A DNA stretch of 64,000 nt from Caryophanales bacterium. Its GTDB lineage: Bacteria; Bacillota; Bacilli; Exiguobacteriales; Exiguobacteriaceae. This document shows positions 43,842 through 52,714 of this stretch, piece after piece (positions within the stretch are counted from its first letter, which is position 1; the number at the start of each line of letters is the position of its first letter). The stretch spans positions 558,001 through 622,000 of the forward strand of contig CABJAC010000001.1 in NCBI GenBank assembly GCA_902363455.1, in the 5' to 3' direction. The translations under genes and the position numbers were made by a program. The notes under the pieces were generated by a model. It was given only the letters and a program-made list of their open reading frames with translations, had not been told where the DNA came from and did no database searches.

Positions 43842-45571
43842 GTAGATACCGCAAACGATTTATTTTAAAAATGCTGTCCTTTATCAGTTTGGTCTTGGTC
43901 GCCTTAGGATTTTTGCTCGGTCAGTCTTTTAAAGAATTTTATGTCAATAATGAAAAAGAAAAGCTGACAGACGAGACGGTTCTTGTTGAGACGATTTTAC
44001 GTGACCGGACGGTTCCGGAAATGGCCGCGTATGTAGACAAGTTGTATGCAGAATCGAGTTTCGACATGATTTTATTTAATGGACGTGGTGAAATCATTGC
44101 CGGAACACCGGTTGATGTGACGAAGCTGAATGTCCGTACAATCAACTTTTCAGCGATTCCGAAAGAAGGGACGTTTGAATCAAAAGTTGGTGAGACGAGT
44201 CTTCAGTACACAAAGCCGGTTCCGACAGCAGATGGTGGAGAAGTCTATATCAGTTTTATCCGGTATACAAAGGATTTGAATTTAATTTATTCACGAATTT
44301 GGACGGTCATCATCTTATCGTTACTCGCGTCTTTATCGGTCATCTTCTTTTCCGTCTACCGGGCGACCAAACGTTTTCTCCGTCCGATTTCGGAAGCGAC
44401 TGAAGTGTTGTATGAACTCTCTCACGGGAATTATAAATCTCGCGTGTATGAATTGACATCTCCAGACGAATCGCGTGACCTTGGAAAATCAATCAATCTA
44501 CTGGCTCGAAACTTAGAAAATGCTTCTTCCGGAGAGGCGATGCAACGGGCGAGGCTTGAGTCATTGATTGAATACATGGGTGCCGGTCTGATGCTGATTG
44601 ACGAAAAAGGATATGTGTTGCTTGTCAATCGAACGTACCGAGAAATGTTTAATATCCAAGAGAAGTCAAACGGGAAGCTGTATTACCGTGTCTTACCAAA
44701 TGAGAAGATGAGTCAAGTCATCGAAGACGTCTATTTGACAGAAAAACCGAATCGAAAACAGTCGAGTGTCCGGTTCGGACTAAACAGTCGGACCTTTATG
44801 GTCAGTGCGGCGCCGATTTTCAGTAAAGATGGTCGGGTTCAAGGGACGACTGTCGTCTTTAACGATATTACGGAAATCAAGAAACTCGAACAGATGCGCA
44901 AAGACTTTGTGGCGAATGTGAGTCATGAGCTGAAGACGCCGTTGACCTCCATCAAAGGGTTCGCTGAGACTCTTCTTGACGGGGCGCAGGACGTACCGGA
45001 AATCCGGGAGCAGTTTTTGAATATCATCCACGATGAATCAGAGCGGATGCAGACGCTCGTCGAAGACTTACTTGAATTATCCCGTCTTGAACAAGATAAC
45101 TATCAACTCGAGACAACGATTGTTGATGTCACGAGTTTGCTTCGGGAAACAGCGACATTATTACAACGAAAAGCAGAAGAAAAACAGATGCAGATTCATC
45201 TAGAGACAGAGGAAGAAGTATTCATCCGTGCAGATTTGAACCGATTAAAGCAAGTCGTCGTCAATTTGGTCGCTAATGCTTTAAATTACACACCGAGTGG
45301 CGGAAACGTCTGGATCAGTCTCGAGGATGGAGAAGAAGCTGTGATGCTCCGTATCAAAGATGATGGAATCGGGATCCATCCAAAAGAAATGCAACGGATT
45401 TTCGAACGGTTTTACCGGATTGATAAAGCTCGGAGTCGTAATTCAGGTGGAACAGGTCTTGGCCTCGCCATCGTCAAACATATTATCGATCTCCACCATG
45501 GAACGATTGAGGTGGATTCTGAAGAAAATCAAGGGACGACCTTTACGATACGTTTACCAAAAAAGGGATAA
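43838..45571 (+). CDS. phoR: Sensor histidine kinase PhoR
   Basis: 577 residues: a transmembrane helix (about 10-28), a roughly 120-residue extracytoplasmic loop, a second transmembrane helix (about 155-175), HAMP, PAS (about 240-340), HisKA with FVANVSHELKTPLTS (phosphoacceptor H363) and a HATPase domain (NALNYTP, DDGIGIHPKEMQRIFERFYR, GTGLGLAIVKHI). It pairs with PhoP through a 4-nt gene overlap. Two hairpins separate it from polA. Confidence 0.94.
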   Translation: MSRYRKRFILKMLSFISLVLVALGFLLGQSFKEFYVNNEKEKLTDETVLVETILRDRTVPEMAAYVDKLYAESSFDMILFNGRGEIIAGTPVDVTKLNVRTINFSAIPKEGTFESKVGETSLQYTKPVPTADGGEVYISFIRYTKDLNLIYSRIWTVIILSLLASLSVIFFSVYRATKRFLRPISEATEVLYELSHGNYKSRVYELTSPDESRDLGKSINLLARNLENASSGEAMQRARLESLIEYMGAGLMLIDEKGYVLLVNRTYREMFNIQEKSNGKLYYRVLPNEKMSQVIEDVYLTEKPNRKQSSVRFGLNSRTFMVSAAPIFSKDGRVQGTTVVFNDITEIKKLEQMRKDFVANVSHELKTPLTSIKGFAETLLDGAQDVPEIREQFLNIIHDESERMQTLVEDLLELSRLEQDNYQLETTIVDVTSLLRETATLLQRKAEEKQMQIHLETEEEVFIRADLNRLKQVVVNLVANALNYTPSGGNVWISLEDGEEAVMLRIKDDGIGIHPKEMQRIFERFYRIDKARSRNSGGTGLGLAIVKHIIDLHHGTIEVDSEENQGTTFTIRLPKKG

Positions 45572-45627
45572 GGGTTCACACTCGCTTTACAGAGGAATCG
45601 TATAGTAAAGATACCTTCTTCATCATC

Positions 45628-45665
45628 TGTGTCCCGACTGGTTCAGCTCCCATGTCGGGAGACAC
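45628..45665 (+). other. Hairpin of unknown role between phoR and polA
   Basis: GTGTCCCGAC (45630-45639) pairs with GTCGGGA plus ACAC (45654-45665, two bulged bases) around a 14-nt loop. A TATAGT (45601-45606) lies just upstream, so a short transcript ending at the next hairpin is conceivable. Confidence 0.5.
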
Positions 45666-45667
45666 CG

Positions 45668-45700
45668 AGACGATTGGCTCTACGGCCGGTCGTCTTTTTT
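45668..45700 (+). terminator. Terminator between phoR and polA
   Basis: Stem AGACGA/TCGTCT with inner GGC/GCC, followed by six T (45695-45700). Confidence 0.85.
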
Positions 45701-45731
45701 GGCGTCTTTTTAGCGAACAAATGTGTGCAGA

Positions 45732-45743
45732 GTGATACAATAG
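45732..45743 (+). promoter_or_regulatory. Probable polA extended -10
   Basis: TGATACAAT, a TGn extended -10 about 35 nt before the polA start; no -35 seen. Confidence 0.45.
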
Positions 45744-45771
45744 GAACAGAATATCTTTCAAAGGGGCGTCG

Positions 45772-48369
45772 ATGATGGAAAATAAACTTTTATTGATTGA
45801 TGGAAACTCGCTTACGTATCGTGCTTTTTTTGCTTTACCGCCAATGACGGATGCACAAGGACGGAATACGAATGCGGCATACGGATTTACGATGATGTTG
45901 CTGAAACTGCTCGAAGAGGAACAGCCAACTCACATGCTCGTCGCGTTTGATGCTTCAAGCGAAACGTTCCGGCATGACGTCTATCAGGAATACAAAGGCA
46001 GCCGGGAAAAAACACCGTCTGAACTTCGGGAACAGTTCCCGATCGTCCGCGACATCTGTGAGGCGCTCGGGATTCAGATGATGGAACTTCACCGGTATGA
46101 AGCCGACGATTTGATCGGCACACTGGCGCAGACGATGCCGGCGGATCGGATCCGGATCGTGACGGGGGATAAGGATTTACTTCAACTCGTGACGGATCAA
46201 GTTGAAGTGCTGATCACAAAACGTGGGATCACGGACGTTCTCTGCATGACGGAAGAATTATTTGCCGAGACATATGGCGGATTGAAACCGATGCAGATGA
46301 TTGATCTGAAAGGATTGATGGGCGATAAATCCGATAACATTCCAGGTGTTCCGGGAATCGGTGAAAAAACGGCCATCAAATTGATTTCTGCCTACGGTTC
46401 GGTCGAAGGACTGTATGAACATGTCGAGGATTTAAAAGGAAAACAAAAAGAAAAAGTCATTGCCAATGAAGAATTGGCCCGTTTGTCGAAGGAACTCGCG
46501 ACGATTAAGCTCGACGTCCCGCTTGATGTCACGCTTGATGATTTACAGATTAGTGATGTGGATACGCAAGTACCGTATTCGTTATTCCAGTCGCTTGGCT
46601 TTAAATCCTTGACGAACCGATTTGCTCCGGTCGTCGAGGAAGCGGATAAAGAACAGTTGAACGTTCAAACGATTACTTCGCTTCCGGCGGATGTAACCGA
46701 CGCAGTTCTCGTCGTCGAACAGTTACGGGAAGATTATATGGAAGAAGACATCATTGGATTCGGCATCGCGACACCCGATCAGATTTATGTCGCTTCAGCG
46801 GAACTTGTCAATGATCCGGCATTTCGTGCCTGGATCGAGTCGGATCATCAAAAGATCTGTCTCGATGCGAAACAAGTTGCTTTTGCCTTACGGAAACATG
46901 ATCTAAAACTAACCGCTTTTGACGATTTGCTGCTCGCTGGTTATTTGCTGAACTTAAGCGGCGGGACGACCCTCGCCTCGATTGCCGGACACTACATGCT
47001 GATGGCTCCTAATGAAGAAGCTGTCTTAGGAAAAGGAGCGAAACGTCTCGCACCGGCAGATGAGGTATTGCACCCGTATCTGGCAGAAAAAGCCCGGATG
47101 ATTGAACTGTTATTCCCGAAAGTCGAAGAAGAACTGAAAGCGAATCAACAATTTGAGTTATACGAAACACTGGAACGTCCATTATCAGGTGTGCTGGCTG
47201 AAATGGAATGGACAGGTATTCGGGTGGACGTCGCAACTTTACAAGAGATGCAGACCGATCTGGCAGGGCGATTACATGACTTGGAGCAATTGATTTATGG
47301 TGAAGTCGGCGAGTCGTTTAACATCAACTCCCCAAAACAATTAGGTGTCATTTTGTTTGAAAAGCTGGAACTGCCGGCCTTCAAAAAGACGAAGACCGGT
47401 TACTCAACGGCGGCTGACGTACTGGAAAAACTGCGACCGCTGCACCCGGTCATCGACCACATCATGTTGTACCGTGAATTGCAAAAACTCCAATCGACAT
47501 ATGTTGAAGGGTTGCAGAAGGTCATCAAAGAAGACGGAAAGATTCATACCCGTTTTGCTCAAACGATCGCTCAAACGGGACGACTCAGTTCAGTCAATCC
47601 TAATCTGCAAAATATTCCGGTCCGGATCGAAGAAGGACGGAAAATAAGAAAAGCTTTTGTTCCGAGTGAAGCAGGCTGGTCACTGTACGCTGCCGACTAT
47701 TCACAGATTGAGTTGCGGGTCATGGCTCATATGTCAGAAGATAAGACGCTCGTGCAAGCCTTTTTGGATGATGCGGATATTCATACGCAGACAGCCAGTA
47801 GTGTCTTTGGTGTCGCACCGAACGACGTGACGGGAAACATGCGGCGTCAAGCGAAGGCCGTCAACTTCGGCATCATTTACGGAATCAGTGATTACGGTCT
47901 GTCTCAGAACTTAAATATTTCGCGAAAAGAAGCACAAGACTTTATTGATCGTTATTTTGAGCTGTTCCCACAAATTAAGTTGTTCATGGATGCAGCGATC
48001 GAGAAAGCACGGATGAACGGATTTGTCGAAACACTGATGAACCGTCGCCGGAACATTCCTGATATTAACTCCAAAAACTTTAATTTACGCGGTTTTGCGG
48101 AACGGACAGCGATCAATACGCCAATCCAAGGTTCGGCAGCTGACATCATTAAAAAAGCGATGTTGGATGTCCATGCAGCACTGGAAGCATCACCACTGCA
48201 AGCTCGTCTGTTACTGCAAGTGCACGATGAATTGATTTTTGAAGCTCCGGATGAAGAACTCGATGCGTTAAAAGCATTGGTTAAACAAGCGATGGAGCAA
48301 ACTGTTCACTTGTCTGTACCATTACGCGTCGATGGAGATGCCGGTCATTCGTGGTACGAAACAAAATAA
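45772..48369 (+). CDS. polA: DNA polymerase I
   Basis: 865 residues (864 if the second ATG at 45775 is used; AAAGGGG suits both). N-terminal 5'-3' exonuclease (about 1-290, LIDGNSLTYRAFFALPP, GDKDLLQLV, SDNIPGVPGIGEKTA). The middle 3'-5' exonuclease-like domain lacks the DxE and YxxxD metal motifs, so proofreading is absent as in other Bacillus Pol I. Polymerase motifs: A YAADYSQIELRVMAH, B RRQAKAVNFGIIYGIS, C LQVHDELIFE. It leads polA-mutM-coaE, fitting base-excision repair and gap filling. Confidence 0.98.
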   Translation: MMENKLLLIDGNSLTYRAFFALPPMTDAQGRNTNAAYGFTMMLLKLLEEEQPTHMLVAFDASSETFRHDVYQEYKGSREKTPSELREQFPIVRDICEALGIQMMELHRYEADDLIGTLAQTMPADRIRIVTGDKDLLQLVTDQVEVLITKRGITDVLCMTEELFAETYGGLKPMQMIDLKGLMGDKSDNIPGVPGIGEKTAIKLISAYGSVEGLYEHVEDLKGKQKEKVIANEELARLSKELATIKLDVPLDVTLDDLQISDVDTQVPYSLFQSLGFKSLTNRFAPVVEEADKEQLNVQTITSLPADVTDAVLVVEQLREDYMEEDIIGFGIATPDQIYVASAELVNDPAFRAWIESDHQKICLDAKQVAFALRKHDLKLTAFDDLLLAGYLLNLSGGTTLASIAGHYMLMAPNEEAVLGKGAKRLAPADEVLHPYLAEKARMIELLFPKVEEELKANQQFELYETLERPLSGVLAEMEWTGIRVDVATLQEMQTDLAGRLHDLEQLIYGEVGESFNINSPKQLGVILFEKLELPAFKKTKTGYSTAADVLEKLRPLHPVIDHIMLYRELQKLQSTYVEGLQKVIKEDGKIHTRFAQTIAQTGRLSSVNPNLQNIPVRIEEGRKIRKAFVPSEAGWSLYAADYSQIELRVMAHMSEDKTLVQAFLDDADIHTQTASSVFGVAPNDVTGNMRRQAKAVNFGIIYGISDYGLSQNLNISRKEAQDFIDRYFELFPQIKLFMDAAIEKARMNGFVETLMNRRRNIPDINSKNFNLRGFAERTAINTPIQGSAADIIKKAMLDVHAALEASPLQARLLLQVHDELIFEAPDEELDALKALVKQAMEQTVHLSVPLRVDGDAGHSWYETK

Positions 48370-48393
48370 GAAGTTGTCAGAGGAGGAAACAAG

Positions 48394-49224
48394 TTGCCTG
48401 AATTACCTGAAGTCGAGACCGTCAGACGAAGCTTGGAACGGACGGTCTCCGGAAAAACGATTTCTTCTGTCAAAGTGTTCCACCCGAAGATGATTCGAGG
48501 AATGGAAGTAGCGCCGTTCGTTGATGCATTGAAGCAAGAGCGAATCGAACAGGTGGAACGCCGGGGGAAATTTTTATTATTCGCATTTGAACGGTTTTAT
48601 CTTGTCAGTCATTTACGGATGGAGGGTAAATATTTCCCTTATCCACAGGCGATTGAAAAAGATAAGCATACGCACGTGATTTTTCGTTTTACAGATGGAT
48701 CAGAACTGCATTACAACGACGTCCGGAAATTCGGTACGATGGAGTTGCGGGAGAAAGAGACAGCCATGTCGGTTCCGCCGCTGGCCCAACTTGAACGGGA
48801 ACCGTTTGATCCGACATTTACAGCAGAAGTATTAGCTGAAAACTTGATTCGGAAAAAACGAAGTCCAATCAAAACCGCCTTGCTTGATCAATCCATCTTT
48901 TTAGGTCTAGGAAATATTTATGTTGATGAAACACTGTTCGCGGCTCGTGTTCATCCGTTGACAAAAGCAGGAGCTTTGACACTTGATGACATTTCAAGGA
49001 TTCATGTCGCCGGCGTCGATGTACTCGGAAAAGCCGTCGAGAGCGGTGGGAGCACGATCCGCAGTTATGTGTCTCCGACCGGAAAGGGAGAGTTTCAATT
49101 GCAGTTAGCCGTATACGGGCAAACCGGAGCCCCGTGTCCACGTTGTGGAACGGCGATTGAAAAAATTAAAGTCGGAGGACGAGGGACGCACTTCTGTCCA
49201 AACTGTCAACAGGTGGCTTTATGA
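48394..49224 (+). CDS. mutM: Formamidopyrimidine-DNA glycosylase
   Basis: Removes 8-oxoguanine and FaPy, bifunctional glycosylase/AP lyase. 276 residues. The TTG start at 48394 is fixed because the catalytic proline must be residue 2 (PELPEVETVRR), and AGAGGAGG lies upstream. The C-terminal zinc finger CPRC-x16-CPNC is complete, and the helix-two-turn-helix (LGLGNIYVDETLF) is intact. The gene follows polA by 24 bp and overlaps coaE by 4 nt. Confidence 0.98.
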   Translation: MPELPEVETVRRSLERTVSGKTISSVKVFHPKMIRGMEVAPFVDALKQERIEQVERRGKFLLFAFERFYLVSHLRMEGKYFPYPQAIEKDKHTHVIFRFTDGSELHYNDVRKFGTMELREKETAMSVPPLAQLEREPFDPTFTAEVLAENLIRKKRSPIKTALLDQSIFLGLGNIYVDETLFAARVHPLTKAGALTLDDISRIHVAGVDVLGKAVESGGSTIRSYVSPTGKGEFQLQLAVYGQTGAPCPRCGTAIEKIKVGGRGTHFCPNCQQVAL

Positions 49225-49808
49225 GAATCGGATTGACAGGTGGAATCGCAAGCGGGAAAAGTACGGTATCAGCGTATTTGCAGCGACGAGGGATTCCGGT
49301 CATCGATGCCGACCTTGTCGCCCGTCAAGTCGTGGAACCGGGCGGACGGGCTTTTGAAGAGGTTAAAGCAGTATTTCCGACGGCATTTGTAGACGGACTG
49401 CTTGTCCGCTCAAAATTGGGAGATATCATTTTTCACGATAATGAAAAGCGGTTAATTTTGAATGAATTGATGCATCCGAAAATTCGCCAGCAGATGTTGG
49501 AACTGGCCGCTCAATATGAACAAGCGGGACATTCCGTCATTGTATTGGATATTCCGTTACTGTTGGAGGGTGATTGGAAACGGCTTGTCGATCAAGTCGT
49601 TGTCGTTTATTGTAACGCTTCTTTGCAAAAAGAACGGTTGATGGAACGGAATCAACTGACAGCAGAAGAGGCGCAGGCAAGAATCGATTCACAACTCGAC
49701 ATCGAACAGAAAAAACGTTTGGCAGACCATGTCTTATGGAACGAAGGAACGCGTGAAGCGTTATATCAACAAATTGATACGTGGTTAAAATCCGTACAGG
49801 ACAATTGA
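49221..49808 (+). CDS. coaE: Dephospho-CoA kinase
   Basis: Last step of coenzyme A synthesis. 195 residues; P-loop GLTGGIASGKSTV (about 4-16), DADLVARQVVEPGG and LLLEGDWKRLVDQVVVV are typical. It overlaps mutM by 4 nt, so coupled translation is likely; this polA-mutM-coaE order is that of B. subtilis (ytaG). A terminator follows before gapB. Confidence 0.97.
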   Translation: MRIGLTGGIASGKSTVSAYLQRRGIPVIDADLVARQVVEPGGRAFEEVKAVFPTAFVDGLLVRSKLGDIIFHDNEKRLILNELMHPKIRQQMLELAAQYEQAGHSVIVLDIPLLLEGDWKRLVDQVVVVYCNASLQKERLMERNQLTAEEAQARIDSQLDIEQKKRLADHVLWNEGTREALYQQIDTWLKSVQDN

Positions 49809-49862
49809 AGAAATCCCTGACATGTCATTGATTTTTTAATTAAAAAAGGGTTTTTAAAATCC

Positions 49863-49899
49863 AAGTGGGAGAAAGTTACCAACTTCTCTCACTTTTTTT
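49863..49899 (+). terminator. coaE terminator
   Basis: 11-bp stem (49863-49873 / 49884-49894, one G-U) followed by T-run. Confidence 0.88.
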
Positions 49900-49987
49900 A
49901 CGTTACATAATGAAATCGCTTACATTTCGTGATATAGTTCTATCTGTAAACGGAGCATTATCCGTCACATTGAAGGGGGATCCGCAA

Positions 49988-51031
49988 ATGGGAGTCAAGG
50001 TGGCAGTTAACGGTTTTGGTCGAATTGGTAGAATGGTATTCCGGCGTTTGATTGCTGAAGGAAAAAGTGAGGTCGTCGCAATTAATGCGAGCTATCCAGT
50101 GGAGACATTGGCACATCTCATCAAGTACGATACGGTTCATGGAAAATTTGCTTATCCAGTCGACATCATTGACGGGGCATTGATGGTAAATGGACGGCAA
50201 ATTCAAATCGTCAGCGAACGCGATCCGGAACAGTTGCCGTGGGGACAACTGGGCATTGACATCGTCGTTGAAGCGACAGGGAAATTCAATTCAAAAACGG
50301 GTGCTGAGAAGCATTTGACAGCCGGTGCAAAGAAAGTTGTCATTACAGCTCCGGCAAAAGGGGATTTACGAACGATCGTCATGGGGGTTAACGACGAGAT
50401 GTATGATCATGAGACTGATGCGGTTGTCTCGAACGCTTCGTGCACGACGAACTGTCTCGCACCTGTCGTTCAAGTCATTGACCGGGCATTTGGGATTGAA
50501 TCGGGTCTTGTGACGACGATTCATGCCTTTACGAATGATCAAAACAATATCGACAATCCGCATAAAGATTTACGACGGGCGCGTGCCTGCGGATCATCCA
50601 TCATCCCGACTTCAACGGGAGCAGCTAAAGCGATTTCACTCGTCTTGCCGCATTTGGAAGGGAAATTGAACGGACTTGCGTTACGCGTTCCGACACCGAA
50701 CGTCTCGCTTGTTGATCTTGTCGTTGAAGTCAGCCGCGATACGACGGTCGCCGAAGTCAATGAAGCATTCGTTAAAGCCGCAGACGGGGCACTGGACGGT
50801 ATACTCGGTCTGACGATGGAACCGCTCGTCTCGATTGATTTTAACGGAGAAGAAAAATCAACAGTCGTCGATGGTCTATCGACGATGGTGATGGGCGGAC
50901 GGCAGGTAAAAGTTCTTGCCTGGTACGATAATGAGTGGGGGTACTCATGTCGTGTCGTTGATCTCGTACATTTAGTTGGCGCGCACATCGAGGCAAGTGG
51001 AAACGAACAAAAACAATTGGAGTTAAAATAA
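49988..51031 (+). CDS. gapB: Glyceraldehyde-3-phosphate dehydrogenase, gluconeogenic GapB type
   Basis: 347 residues from the ATG at 49988 (MGVKVAVNGFGRIGRM; ribosome site GAAGGGGG); the frame open to 49865 is leader. Catalytic cysteine in SNASCTTNCLAP. After the second strand it reads AINASYPVETLAHLIKYD, without the aspartate that makes glycolytic GapA NAD-specific, which supports the NADP-preferring GapB branch. Position between coaE and speD matches B. subtilis gapB. No CcpN site was recognised. Confidence 0.93.
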   Translation: MGVKVAVNGFGRIGRMVFRRLIAEGKSEVVAINASYPVETLAHLIKYDTVHGKFAYPVDIIDGALMVNGRQIQIVSERDPEQLPWGQLGIDIVVEATGKFNSKTGAEKHLTAGAKKVVITAPAKGDLRTIVMGVNDEMYDHETDAVVSNASCTTNCLAPVVQVIDRAFGIESGLVTTIHAFTNDQNNIDNPHKDLRRARACGSSIIPTSTGAAKAISLVLPHLEGKLNGLALRVPTPNVSLVDLVVEVSRDTTVAEVNEAFVKAADGALDGILGLTMEPLVSIDFNGEEKSTVVDGLSTMVMGGRQVKVLAWYDNEWGYSCRVVDLVHLVGAHIEASGNEQKQLELK

Positions 51032-51048
51032 AATAGTCTCAAAGAATC

Positions 51049-51075
51049 GCTCTACATCAACCGGTAGAGCGTTTT
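51049..51075 (+). terminator. gapB terminator
   Basis: 8-bp perfect stem CGCTCTAC/GTAGAGCG, then TTTTC. Confidence 0.85.
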
Positions 51076-51110
51076 CTGTAAGAAAATATAATAAAATTTG
51101 AAATTTATCC

Positions 51111-51139
51111 TTGTGTATCTTTTTGATACTCGCTATAAT
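51111..51139 (+). promoter_or_regulatory. speD promoter
   Basis: TTGTGT, 17-nt spacer, perfect TATAAT (51134-51139); start near 51146, about 144 nt before the speD ATG. Confidence 0.8.
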
Positions 51140-51152
51140 TCAAATCGTGAAC

Positions 51153-51285
51153 TTCAATCGGTCTGGCAATCGCAGCTTAAAGGGTTAGGACCTCTCTGGA
51201 CTAACTTTCCCCCGTGGGTGCGAACGACTCAGGCGCAAAGTAAGTGATCAACTACTTTGAAGACCATTGAATGTAGGGGGGATCC
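51153..51285 (+). promoter_or_regulatory. Structured speD leader, candidate riboswitch-type element
   Basis: A closing helix pairs TTCAAT-c-GGTCT (51153-51164) with AGACC-ATTGAA (51261-51271): 11 bp and one bulge. Inside are a hairpin GTTAG/CTAAC (51184-51188 / 51201-51205, with inner CC/GG) and a 7-bp hairpin CAAAGTA/TACTTTG (51236-51242 / 51253-51259). TTCCCCC (51207-51213) is complementary to the Shine-Dalgarno GGGGGGA (51276-51282), which starts 5 nt after the closing helix. This geometry suggests translational control. It matches no leader class I recognise. Seen: the pairings. Inferred: the function. Confidence 0.7.
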
Positions 51286-51289
51286 ACAA

Positions 51290-51676
51290 ATGGATACTAT
51301 GGGAAGACACATTATTGCAGAACTTTGGGATTGTAATCCTGAAAAATTGAACGACATGGAATTTGTAGAACGACTTTTTGTTGATGCAGCACTTCAAGCA
51401 GGTGCGGAAGTACGCGAAGTCGCATTCCATAAGTTTGCTCCACACGGCGTCAGTGGCGTCGTCATTATTTCTGAATCGCATTTAACGATTCACAGTTTCC
51501 CAGAGCATGGTTATGCATCAGTTGATGTATTTACATGTGGCGATCGAATCGATCCAGCCATCGCAGCGCATTACATCGCTGACGGACTCGATGCGAAAAT
51601 CCGTGAAAATGTCGAAATTCCACGCGGTATGGGACCTGTTGAAGTTCCGGCTGCTACGGTTCAGCACGTTAACTGA
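51290..51676 (+). CDS. speD: S-adenosylmethionine decarboxylase proenzyme
   Basis: Makes decarboxylated SAM, the aminopropyl donor for spermidine. 128 residues, prokaryotic class 1B. Self-cleavage serine S63 in [19 protein letters not shown] generates the pyruvoyl group; H68 and C83 (VFTCGD) of the active site are present. The start is the ATG at 51290 after AGGGGGGATCC; the frame open to 51257 lies within leader structure. Synteny gapB-speD-nrdR-dnaB is that of B. subtilis. Control probably acts through the structured leader. No spermidine synthase gene is in the window. Confidence 0.97.
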   Translation: MDTMGRHIIAELWDCNPEKLNDMEFVERLFVDAALQAGAEVREVAFHKFAPHGVSGVVIISESHLTIHSFPEHGYASVDVFTCGDRIDPAIAAHYIADGLDAKIRENVEIPRGMGPVEVPAATVQHVN

Positions 51677-51693
51677 CAAAAACACGAATGAAC

Positions 51694-51722
51694 AAGCTCT
51701 CGTCTTATGGCGAGGGCTTTTT
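51694..51722 (+). terminator. speD terminator
   Basis: 9-bp stem AAGCTCTCG/CGAGGGCTT (one wobble) followed by T-run. Confidence 0.9.
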
Positions 51723-51782
51723 AATATGTCTGACGTCTGTTATTCTTAATAGTAGAAGAAAACAGAAAAAGGTGATGACGGA

Positions 51783-52151
51783 ATGGGACTGAAAGAACGA
51801 TTACAAAAACAAATGGAAACGTCGGACACACATAAAAACGAAAAATTACGGACCCATTATTATGCGGCAACGGTGGATATGTTGTTTACCGGACTGGAAG
51901 CGACAATCACCCGTCAACAAGGAACCGTCAAACGAATTGATCAAGGACGCGGGGAGCTTGCGTTTAGTGCGTCTGGTGTAGATGGACTTGCGACCGTCAT
52001 CATGGTCGGTTCCGGACGAACGGCAGTCGATTTGTTTTTGCACCGGGATGGTCTGCTTGGTCCGGATTTAGAAAAGTGGATTGAGTCGATTTATCAAGAT
52101 TTGGATGCAGCCTATCGTTTAAAAATGATCGGAACACGAGAAATTACGTGA
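51783..52151 (+). CDS. Unrecognised cytosolic protein
   Basis: 122 residues, no signal peptide or membrane segment, no cysteine. An N-terminal charged helix ([22 protein letters not shown]) precedes an alternating beta/alpha part with [18 protein letters not shown] and [15 protein letters not shown] do not recognise a family. It is preceded by AAAGGTGATG and followed 13 nt later by nrdR, so it probably belongs to the nrdR transcript. The context (speD, nrdR, dnaB) gives no clear functional hint. Confidence 0.75.
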   Translation: MGLKERLQKQMETSDTHKNEKLRTHYYAATVDMLFTGLEATITRQQGTVKRIDQGRGELAFSASGVDGLATVIMVGSGRTAVDLFLHRDGLLGPDLEKWIESIYQDLDAAYRLKMIGTREIT

Positions 52152-52164
52152 ATGGAGGTACGAC

Positions 52165-52647
52165 ATGCGCTGTCCAGCCTGTAACTATAATGGGACAAAA
52201 GTATTAGATTCGAGACCTGTTCAAGATTTCGGCTCGATTCGAAGACGGCGGGAATGTGAATCATGTGGTTACCGTTTCACGACATTTGAGATGGTCGAAC
52301 AAACGCCGTTGATTATTGTGAAGAAAGACGGAACCCGTGACGAATTCAATCGTGATAAGATTCTGCGCGGACTGGTCCGGGCATGCGAAAAACGTCCGAT
52401 TTCCATTGAACAGTTGGAAACAGTCGTCAGCCGGGTCGAGAAAACGTTACGTGCGACCGCACAACACGAGATTCCAAGCGAACAAGTGGGACGTCTTGTG
52501 TTAAATGAGCTGGCTTCGGTAGATGAAGTGGCATACGTCCGATTTGCCAGCGTGTATAAACAATTTAAGGACATCAATGTCTTTTTCCAAGAGTTGTCTG
52601 AATTGATGGAACGTCATCAGGAGACGGAACGGGAAAATTTAACCTAA
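52165..52647 (+). CDS. nrdR: Transcriptional repressor NrdR
   Basis: Represses ribonucleotide reductase genes in response to ATP/dATP. 160 residues: N-terminal zinc ribbon with CPAC (3-6) and CESC (31-34), then an ATP-cone (about 48-140, [20 protein letters not shown]). Full length compared with the family (about 150-155). The ATG follows AATGGAGG. Immediately upstream of dnaB-dnaI as in Bacillus. No NrdR box was identified in the window. Confidence 0.97.
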   Translation: MRCPACNYNGTKVLDSRPVQDFGSIRRRRECESCGYRFTTFEMVEQTPLIIVKKDGTRDEFNRDKILRGLVRACEKRPISIEQLETVVSRVEKTLRATAQHEIPSEQVGRLVLNELASVDEVAYVRFASVYKQFKDINVFFQELSELMERHQETERENLT

Positions 52648-52652
52648 TGATG

Positions 52653-52690
52653 GAGAGGTCGTCTGACTGTTCAGAGCGCCCTCTCTTTTT
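52653..52690 (+). terminator. Terminator after nrdR
   Basis: Nested stem GAGAGG/CCTCTC with inner CTGA/TCAG, then TTTTTC; it lies 25 nt before dnaB and may be partial. Confidence 0.85.
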
Positions 52691-52714
52691 CTCACGAAAG
52701 AAGGGACGAAGCAA

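Noticed and set aside
51181..51240. speD leader as a lysine, TPP or c-di-GMP riboswitch
   Set aside because: Short resemblances (GGTGCGAA, GCGCAAAG) occur, but the conserved cores and junction arrangement of those classes are absent.
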